12,141 bases of DNA. Origin: JBARRO01 sp049644265 (GTDB lineage Bacteria > Bacteroidota > Ignavibacteria > UBA10030). Position 1 is the first letter of the stretch, and every line of letters starts with the position of its first letter. Below the pieces are notes generated by a model that was not told the origin of the DNA, did not search any database, and saw nothing but the letters and a program-made list of their open reading frames with translations. Location of the stretch: assembly GCA_049644265.1 (NCBI GenBank), contig JBARRO010000222.1, forward strand, positions 1 to 12,141. The letters are read 5' to 3'. Both the position numbers and the translations under genes were made by a program. Of the stretch, positions 7,106 through 12,141 are shown in pieces.

Positions 7106-7813
7106 GTGAGAACGTGGCTCAAGGGCCGGGCGGAGAAATTTCTTGTTTCCAGTCTGATTGCGCCAGGCTTCGCCGTTCTCTTCTCCATCTTCACGTTCAT
7201 CGGATGCGACCGGCAAATTCCCCTTCCGAGCGAACCGGTAGTTTCGGGGTATCAGATTCGCGGCACCGTGAAAGACCGGCTCGATAATGCGGTGCCGTAC
7301 CTGGAAGTTCGTTTGTACTACACCTTCGACCGAGATTACGACCATCCGGCTCCGACAGATCCTGCGCTGAACGTGACCGATTCCACCCAGACGATTACTG
7401 CGTCTGTGTACACAGGAAGCGAAGCGCTGGTAAAAACAATTTTTGGAGGAACACACTCTGTGGGGAGATTCTACGCGGCTTGGGACACTCTGGATCAAAA
7501 CGGGAATCCTGTCTTGAATGGAGTCTATTCTGTCCGCTATTTTGTGAACACCCAGTTGGTTAAATCATATCCGGTTGTTGTCAGCGGCCGGAAAGCGACA
7601 GCCACTGATGCGTTGGGACAATACCAGGTCAATAATGAACAGCTTCCCGTCGATTTTGGGCCTTTCTCGGTGTATCGCGACACAACATTTCTGGGGAACT
7701 TCGTCGTCACATCGTATGTGACTCTGGAATTCAAAGTCCCCCAGGGCTCCATTTGGCGATACCCTACACTTGATAAAGATGCCATCACGTACGTCGACGT
7801 GAAAATTCAATGA
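7106..7813 (+). CDS. Predicted lipoprotein with FlgD-like segment, function unknown
   Basis: The 235-residue product begins at GTG 7106, one base after the previous stop, with no clear Shine-Dalgarno; translation is probably coupled. A basic start (RTWLKGRAEK) and a hydrophobic run at about 17-33 lead to FIGC with Cys34, a plausible lipobox, followed by DRQIPLPSEP. Residues about 48-75 (GYQIRGTVKDRLDNAVPYLE) resemble the beta-strand entry of a carboxypeptidase-regulatory-like fold. Residues about 98-160 hold a FlgD-like Ig pattern (RFYAAWDTLDQNGNPVLNGV followed by YSVRYF). Unlike a sorting domain this pattern is internal, with about 75 residues after it. It is probably exported and lipid-anchored, and belongs to the same transcript as the M6-like gene. 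No specific family recognised. Confidence 0.7.
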   Translation: MRTWLKGRAEKFLVSSLIAPGFAVLFSIFTFIGCDRQIPLPSEPVVSGYQIRGTVKDRLDNAVPYLEVRLYYTFDRDYDHPAPTDPALNVTDSTQTITASVYTGSEALVKTIFGGTHSVGRFYAAWDTLDQNGNPVLNGVYSVRYFVNTQLVKSYPVVVSGRKATATDALGQYQVNNEQLPVDFGPFSVYRDTTFLGNFVVTSYVTLEFKVPQGSIWRYPTLDKDAITYVDVKIQ

Positions 7814-7819
7814 CGAACG

Positions 7820-7873
7820 ATCTCCATCTGCGTAGTCTGCCATCTGCGCTAAATCTGCGTAATCTGTGAAATC
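7820..7873 (+). repeat. ATCTGCG-type repeat supplying the next start codon
   Basis: TCTG cores recur at 7827, 7836, 7843, 7854 and 7863, in units such as ATCTGCG, GTCTGC and ATCTGTG, beginning 6 bp after the stop of the lipoprotein gene. The spacing is irregular (9, 7, 11, 9). The same ATCTGCG motif appears at 2716. The last unit, ATCTGTG at 7862-7868, contains the GTG used to start the next gene. This fills essentially the whole 52-bp gap, leaving no Shine-Dalgarno site. Confidence 0.75.
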
Positions 7874-10800
7874 ACACATCATATTCTCACTCTTTCTTAC
7901 TGTCCTGTTCCTTTCTCCGCTCAGGGCACAGGAAGATTTTCCGCACCCCGAGCTGGACTGGCGGACGATCGAGACAGAACACTTCCTGGTGCACTTCCAT
8001 GACGGTGAAACCCGGACGGGAACCGAGGTCGCCAAAATTGCGGAGGAGATTTACGGCCCCATCACGGGCATGTACGGCCACAAACCGGACGGGCGTGTCA
8101 GCATCCTTCTTCGAGACCATGACGATTACTCCAACGGAGCCGCGTACTTTTACGACAACAAAATAGAAATCTGGGCCCCCGCTCTCGACTTTGAGCTTCG
8201 CGGAACGCACCCCTGGCTTCTCAATGTCATCACGCACGAGTTCACACACATTGTGCAGATTCAAACTTCCATGAAATTCGGACGGAAGATCCCGGGCCTC
8301 TACCTCCAATGGATGGGTTATGAAGCCGAGCGGAGACCGGACGTGCTCTACGGGTTCCCGAACGTTCTGGTCTCGTATCCGCTTTCGGGTTTTGTCGTTC
8401 CCAGCTGGTTTGCGGAAGGAGTCGCTCAATACAATCATCCGGACCTGCATTATGACTACTGGGATTCCCACCGCGACATGATTCTGCGAATGTACATGAC
8501 GGAAGGCAGCCCGCTCTCGTGGGAAGAGATGGCAGTCTTCGGCAAGACGAGTCTCGGAAATGAATCCGCATACAATGCAGGATTTTCCATCGTCGACTAC
8601 ATTTCCACGACGTACGGTTCCGATAAACTCCGGGAGATCTCAGGAAATCTCTCGGCACTCACACGCGTGACCATCGACGGTGCGATCGAAGCTGCACTCG
8701 GAAAGACCGGCGAGGAGCTCTACGAAGAATGGAGGAACAAGAAGACCGCGGAGTACAGGCGAGTAGCCGAAAAAATGGGGAAGGATCGAACTGAAGGGAC
8801 GTTGATTGAACCGGAGGGGTTCGGGAATTTCTACCCGGCGTTCTCCGCCGACGGGAAGAAGATTGCCTATATTTCCAACAAGGGAGAGGATTTCTTCGGC
8901 ACGAGTGGCATGTATGTTTATGATGTCGACACACGGGAGTCAAAAGAAATTGTTTCTTTGGTGCGGTCAAGTCTTTCATTTTCTCCCGACGGCTCTTCTC
9001 TCTACTACGCAAAAGCAACCCGCGAGAATCCCCATTGGTCGTCCTATTACGACCTGTACAAATTCGACTTTGCATCGGAGGATGAAACCAGGCTCACCAC
9101 GGGTTTGCGTGCGCAAAACCCGAAGCTTTCATCGGACGGAAAAAGAATAGTCTTTGCCTACGGGTATGATGGGACGTTGAATGTCGGCGTGTGCGACACA
9201 GACGGCAGGAACCTCCGTCAGCTTACGCATTTTTCGAACGGGGAACAGGTTTTTACCCCCGCATGGTCGCCCGACGGAAGGCAGATCGCATTCGGATACT
9301 CCACAAACCAAAATCAGTCGCTGGCGGTCATCGATTCCGCCGGAAGCAATCTCACGGTACTGGTCGGCGAGAATGATGCGCGGAACCCGGCATTTTCTCC
9401 GGACGGAAAGTCACTTTATTTTTCGTGGGACAAGACAGGCATTTTTAATATCTATGCTCTGGATCTTGAAACCCGTCAGATCACTCAGAAAACGAATGTC
9501 CTGGGGGGCGCATTCCTTCCTTCTGTGAGCCGGGACGGCCGGATAGTATTTGCCTCCTACACGGCGACCGGTTACAAAATTGCAGTGTTGGATGAGGCAA
9601 AGGTTCCTGTTCTGCCATCGGGAGTACCGTTGGCATCGAACACTGTCGGCCAGGATCCGCCGGGGCCGGGTGGAATGCTCACTTCGATCTCCGTCAACCC
9701 GGGCGTGAGTCAGCCAGGGTTATCAGGGACTCCACGCGAGGAGGCCATTTCGAAGCCGTATCATTCAGTGTTCTCCAGCCTTTCCCTCATTCCGTTCGTT
9801 CGCTTCGACAATTATAATGAGAAGAACTCCGGACTGGACGTCATAAAGCCCGGATTCTACTTTGTTGCAAACGAGGTTCTCGACAAGCTCAGCCTCTTCG
9901 GCGGAGCAGCGATAAACAGAAGATACGAGCGGGATCTCTTCTTTATTTTTGAATATCGGGACAGGCTTCCGATCCTTTACCAACTCGGCATGGAACCGAT
10001 TACGTCACTCGAACTCTATAATATTACGCGGATAACGGATGTTTCGTTTCCGCTGTTTGTGGACCGGCCTTACACAATTTCGACCGACGTAACGTATAAC
10101 CTGCTTGAGTTTGACCTGTTCCTGCGTCAAAAAGTATTGTCTCCGTTTCTAGAATTGAAACTCGGTTACACACTCAGCCGATACAGCGCGGATCTTGGCT
10201 CGTTTCTGATCCCCACCAAGGGTGTCTCTCCTTCGTTCCACAATCTCTACCTCATTGGTAATGTGGTCTCTGCACAGTTCACGCTGAACGGAATCAACCC
10301 TTCCGTCGACAAGGATATCAACCCGGTTGGCAGGTCGGTCTTCTTCCGTTACGCCATGGAATTCAATGAATACAACAAAGAACTCGAGTACGATGTGGTG
10401 GATGGAGTGCTTGTGCCGCGGTTTACGAATTTCAATTTTCATCGGCTTGAGCTCCAGTGGAACGAGCATCTTGCGATGCCGTTCGACCGTCACACGCTCT
10501 CGATGTCTGTGAGAAGAGGAACCATCCTTGGCGAGCGGGCTGATACGATCTTCCATTTTTATGCCGGGGGATTCATCGGGATGAAAGGCTATCCATTCTA
10601 TGCGATTGAGGGGAACGACGTGGCGACTCTCAATATGGCGTACAGGTTTCCGCTTTGGACGCACATCAACGCCCGGTTTCTGCAATTCTTCTTTACGAAG
10701 CTTTACGGATCGTTCTTTGCCGATCTGGGGAATGCGTGGACAGGAGTTCTTCCGTCGTTGAATCAATGGCGCTCGGACGCCGGGTTCGAGCTTCGCCTCG

Positions 10801-10979
10801 AGGCTTTCTCGTTCTATTCCTATCCGACTCGCATATCGTTTTCCGGAGCATACGGGTTCGACCAGTTCACCAGATCGTTCCAGGGTGTGGATGTTACGTA
10901 CGGAAGGGAATGGAGGTTCTATCTGGGTGTGTTGTTTGGCTTTGAGCTTAACGAGTTCGCACGCAGGTTAACGCCATGA
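7866..10979 (+). CDS. Gluzincin-type peptidase / PD40 propeller / Omp85-like barrel fusion protein
   Basis: This 1037-residue protein appears to combine a zinc peptidase, a propeller and an outer-membrane barrel. An in-frame TAA at 7860-7862 forces the start to GTG 7866, which gives a clean signal peptide (SHIIFSLFLTVLFLSPLRA, cleavage near A21-Q). The peptidase module spans about 25-300. HEFTH is at 124-128 (8235-8249) and the likely third zinc ligand is E184 in SWFAEGVAQY, a gluzincin (peptidase MA-like) arrangement that looks intact. PD40/TolB-like blades follow at about 323-580, marked by FSADGKKIAY, WSPDGRQIAFG and FSPDGKSLYF. After a Pro/Gly-rich linker, residues from about 635 to 1037 alternate like beta-strands, and GGFIGMKGYPF (K907) with a later YRFPL recalls the Omp85 RGY/RGF region. 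It is probably outer-membrane anchored, but which side the peptidase faces is unknown. The barrel assignment is the least certain part. Confidence 0.8.
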   Translation: MKSHIIFSLFLTVLFLSPLRAQEDFPHPELDWRTIETEHFLVHFHDGETRTGTEVAKIAEEIYGPITGMYGHKPDGRVSILLRDHDDYSNGAAYFYDNKIEIWAPALDFELRGTHPWLLNVITHEFTHIVQIQTSMKFGRKIPGLYLQWMGYEAERRPDVLYGFPNVLVSYPLSGFVVPSWFAEGVAQYNHPDLHYDYWDSHRDMILRMYMTEGSPLSWEEMAVFGKTSLGNESAYNAGFSIVDYISTTYGSDKLREISGNLSALTRVTIDGAIEAALGKTGEELYEEWRNKKTAEYRRVAEKMGKDRTEGTLIEPEGFGNFYPAFSADGKKIAYISNKGEDFFGTSGMYVYDVDTRESKEIVSLVRSSLSFSPDGSSLYYAKATRENPHWSSYYDLYKFDFASEDETRLTTGLRAQNPKLSSDGKRIVFAYGYDGTLNVGVCDTDGRNLRQLTHFSNGEQVFTPAWSPDGRQIAFGYSTNQNQSLAVIDSAGSNLTVLVGENDARNPAFSPDGKSLYFSWDKTGIFNIYALDLETRQITQKTNVLGGAFLPSVSRDGRIVFASYTATGYKIAVLDEAKVPVLPSGVPLASNTVGQDPPGPGGMLTSISVNPGVSQPGLSGTPREEAISKPYHSVFSSLSLIPFVRFDNYNEKNSGLDVIKPGFYFVANEVLDKLSLFGGAAINRRYERDLFFIFEYRDRLPILYQLGMEPITSLELYNITRITDVSFPLFVDRPYTISTDVTYNLLEFDLFLRQKVLSPFLELKLGYTLSRYSADLGSFLIPTKGVSPSFHNLYLIGNVVSAQFTLNGINPSVDKDINPVGRSVFFRYAMEFNEYNKELEYDVVDGVLVPRFTNFNFHRLELQWNEHLAMPFDRHTLSMSVRRGTILGERADTIFHFYAGGFIGMKGYPFYAIEGNDVATLNMAYRFPLWTHINARFLQFFFTKLYGSFFADLGNAWTGVLPSLNQWRSDAGFELRLEAFSFYSYPTRISFSGAYGFDQFTRSFQGVDVTYGREWRFYLGVLFGFELNEFARRLTP

Positions 10980-11914
10980 GGATTTCCATTCAACATTCAG
11001 TATTCAATATTCGATATTCATTATTCGTCAGGATATTCGTCCTTGTTCTGATTTTTACGGATGCTTTGTTTTGTCAACGGAAGACCGAGCTTCATCCATC
11101 TCCCAATCCACCCGTCACGCTGGCCTACAACCTTCGTCTCGACCTTCTGCAATCGATCTCAGGAACATCGGATTCTCTCGAAACCCCGACAGTGCATAAA
11201 TCCCCTTTCACTGCAGCACTCCTGTCGATTGCCATTCCCGGTGCGGGACAATTCTACAACGAGACGTACTGGCAAAGCGCTCTGTTCCTCGCGGCTGAGG
11301 CAACGCTGTGGGTGGTGTATGTGTCGTACGAAAAAAAGGGCGACCAACAGACCACGGATTTTCAGAATTTTGCGGATGCCAACTGGTCGGTGGTGGACTA
11401 TGTTCGTTGGATGCAGCAGTACTACCAGAGTGAGTCTGGAAACATCGTCATTAACCCGGACCAGAATCTTCGTCCGTGGGACCGCGTGAATTGGAGTCAG
11501 GTGAACGCGGCCGAAGAAGCTATCGGATTAAGACAACCGCCGACCGGCTTTACTCATCGGCTCGCAGAGCGGCCTGAGCAGCAGTACTATGAAATGATCG
11601 GCAAGTATCCGCAATTTGGAGGAGGATGGAGCGATGCCGGTTCGTATCTGCCATCGGACGTGCTCTCGAGCAACGTGACGGCAAGGTTCAAAGAGTATAG
11701 TCTTATGAGAGGAGACGCGAACTCCTCCTACAACAAAGCGTCGAGTGCCGCGTACCTTCTCGTTGCGAACCATGTGCTGAGCGCTGTCGAGGCAGCGTGG
11801 ACGGCGGCGCGCATCGACAACTCCGTTCGTGTGGAATCACACCTTGAGCCGACCGTTCGCGGTCACGGACTCGTCGAATTCGTGCCGACAGCGTCGGTTT
11901 CGGTCACGTTCTGA
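10976..11914 (+). CDS. DUF5683-like envelope protein with repeat-derived signal peptide
   Basis: The 312-residue protein overlaps the upstream gene by 4 bp (ATGA), with only a weak AGG as RBS. Residues 5-18 (IQHSVFNIRYSLFV) are encoded by six heptamer units. They precede the hydrophobic IFVLVLIFTDALF and a possible cleavage at LFC-Q near residue 33. No later ATG, GTG or TTG gives a signal peptide, so the repeat is genuinely inside the gene. Residues 78-117 hold the DUF5683-type SIAIPGAGQFYNETYW motif and a hydrophobic segment (SALFLAAEATLWVVYV). Further hallmarks are YYEMIGKYPQFGGGW (204-218) and a second hydrophobic helix at about 257-277 (AAYLLVANHVLSAVEAAW). The protein ends in a beta-like SVSVTF. 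Molecular role unknown; the family is common in Bacteroidota envelopes. It is the last gene before the terminator. Confidence 0.7.
   Translation: MRISIQHSVFNIRYSLFVRIFVLVLIFTDALFCQRKTELHPSPNPPVTLAYNLRLDLLQSISGTSDSLETPTVHKSPFTAALLSIAIPGAGQFYNETYWQSALFLAAEATLWVVYVSYEKKGDQQTTDFQNFADANWSVVDYVRWMQQYYQSESGNIVINPDQNLRPWDRVNWSQVNAAEEAIGLRQPPTGFTHRLAERPEQQYYEMIGKYPQFGGGWSDAGSYLPSDVLSSNVTARFKEYSLMRGDANSSYNKASSAAYLLVANHVLSAVEAAWTAARIDNSVRVESHLEPTVRGHGLVEFVPTASVSVTF
10988..11029 (+). repeat. Six-unit ATTCNNN heptamer array inside a coding region
   Basis: Six gapless 7-nt units (ATTCAAC, ATTCAGT, ATTCAAT, ATTCGAT, ATTCATT, ATTCGTC) lie 8 nt after the upstream TGA. A further ATTCGTC occurs at 11035-11041. 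On the minus strand the units read NNNGAAT, the same spacing and GA core as the arrays at 2452 and 12090 but in opposite orientation, which makes this copy stop-free on the + strand. Confidence 0.9.
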
Positions 11915-11949
11915 CATGACAAATCCCCCTCAACCCCTGATTTTTCAGC

Positions 11950-11977
11950 GACCTGATTGCATCGGAGGTCTTTTTTT
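11950..11977 (+). terminator. Rho-independent terminator of the last gene
   Basis: GACCT (11950-11954) pairs with AGGTC (11966-11970), and GAT pairs with ATC inside it around a TGC loop, with a GG bulge. Seven T follow at 11971-11977. It lies 35 bp after the stop of the DUF5683-like gene, as expected for the end of the transcript. Confidence 0.75.
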
Positions 11978-12014
11978 GATATTTTGTCGTGCATTTCAAG
12001 GAGGTGCGGAATTT

Positions 12015-12047
12015 CGAGGTTGGGTGGATGCTCAACCTCGTTTTTTT
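12015..12047 (+). terminator. Second hairpin with T-tract: terminator or leader attenuator
   Basis: CGAGGTTG (12015-12022) and CAACCTCG (12033-12040) form a perfect 8-bp stem with a 10-nt loop, followed by seven T. It lies 37 bp past the first terminator. An AAGGAGG at 11998-12004 precedes it without a normal start codon at the usual distance. It may be a back-up terminator or the attenuator-like leader of a gene beyond the window. Confidence 0.65.
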
Positions 12048-12096
12048 GGCAGAGAAGGCGGTGGAGGAACAGGTGATTAGCAGGTATGAGCGATAA
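12028..12096 (+). other. Very short ORF overlapping the hairpin, doubtful
   Basis: ATG 12028 opens a 22-codon frame (MLNLVFLAEKAVEEQVISRY, then E, R, stop) that starts in the hairpin loop and ends in the heptamer array. It could be a leader peptide, the 5' end of a gene (the VEEQVISR segment faintly recalls RimP starts) cut off by the repeat, or chance. The evidence is weak. Confidence 0.15.
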
Positions 12097-12133
12097 GTGA
12101 TAGGTGATAAGCGATAAGTATAGGCGATAAGCG
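12083..12133 (+). repeat. Heptamer array GYGATAR at the window edge
   Basis: Units GCGATAA, GTGATAG, GTGATAA and GCGATAA run from 12090 to 12117. A shortened GTATAG (12118-12123) and another GCGATAA (12124-12130) follow, and GGTATGA (12083-12089) looks like a degenerate first unit. The array brings stops into all three + frames. It may continue past the window. Confidence 0.8.
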
Positions 12134-12141
12134 GTTCGAGT

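Noticed and set aside
6244..7200. Minus-strand ORF (318 codons) across the M6-like gene and the lipoprotein start
   Set aside because: It is antisense to propeller and sorting-domain sequence with conserved motifs, and its translation has no signal, domain or repeat logic.
11829..12080. 83-codon + ORF overlapping the end of the DUF5683-like gene and both hairpins
   Set aside because: It overlaps a better-supported coding frame and two terminator-like hairpins, and its Gly/Arg-rich tail comes from the hairpin and array border.

Overview
This window suggests a Gram-negative member of the Bacteroidota/Ignavibacteria-Chlorobi (FCB) branch. It encodes two core parts of the type IX secretion system (T9SS), a PorU-type C25 sortase and PorV, next to a protein with a FlgD-like T9SS C-terminal sorting domain. 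The early positions, the TTG/GTG starts and the dispersed short-repeat families fit such a genome. The genus cannot be fixed from the sequence.

Layout: every gene is on the + strand. (1) 1-2451 is the C-terminal two thirds or so of porU; its start lies outside the window. (2) 2452-2798 is a 347-bp gap filled with a heptamer repeat array, three GC-rich palindromes and a short ATCTGCG-type repeat. (3) 2799-3914 is porV. (4) A 121-bp gap carries another palindrome of the same type as one in the first gap. (5) 4036-7104 is an M6-family protein with a beta-propeller and T9SS sorting domain, in which the zinc-binding HExxH motif has been replaced. (6) 7106-7813, 1 bp further on, is a predicted lipoprotein with a FlgD-like segment. 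(7) A 52-bp gap is mostly repeat and supplies the next start codon. (8) 7866-10979 is a three-module protein: intact HEFTH gluzincin-type peptidase, PD40/TolB-like propeller and Omp85-like barrel. (9) 10976-11914 overlaps it by 4 bp and is a DUF5683-like envelope protein whose signal peptide is partly encoded by a heptamer repeat. (10) 11915-12141 holds a terminator, a second hairpin with a T-tract, and another heptamer array at the window edge.

How the genes may work together: PorU and PorV form the cell-surface attachment complex that receives T9SS cargo, and the M6-like protein is a likely cargo. The tight spacing of the last four genes (1 bp, 52 bp, 4-bp overlap) suggests one transcript ending at 11977. 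A lipoprotein, an outer-membrane protease/propeller/barrel and a DUF5683 protein beside sortase genes suggest a cell-envelope module, but the shared function is inference.

The most notable points are the apparent catalytically dead M6 protein, the protease-propeller-barrel fusion, and the way 7-nt-period repeats sit directly behind stop codons and have been drawn into coding sequence.
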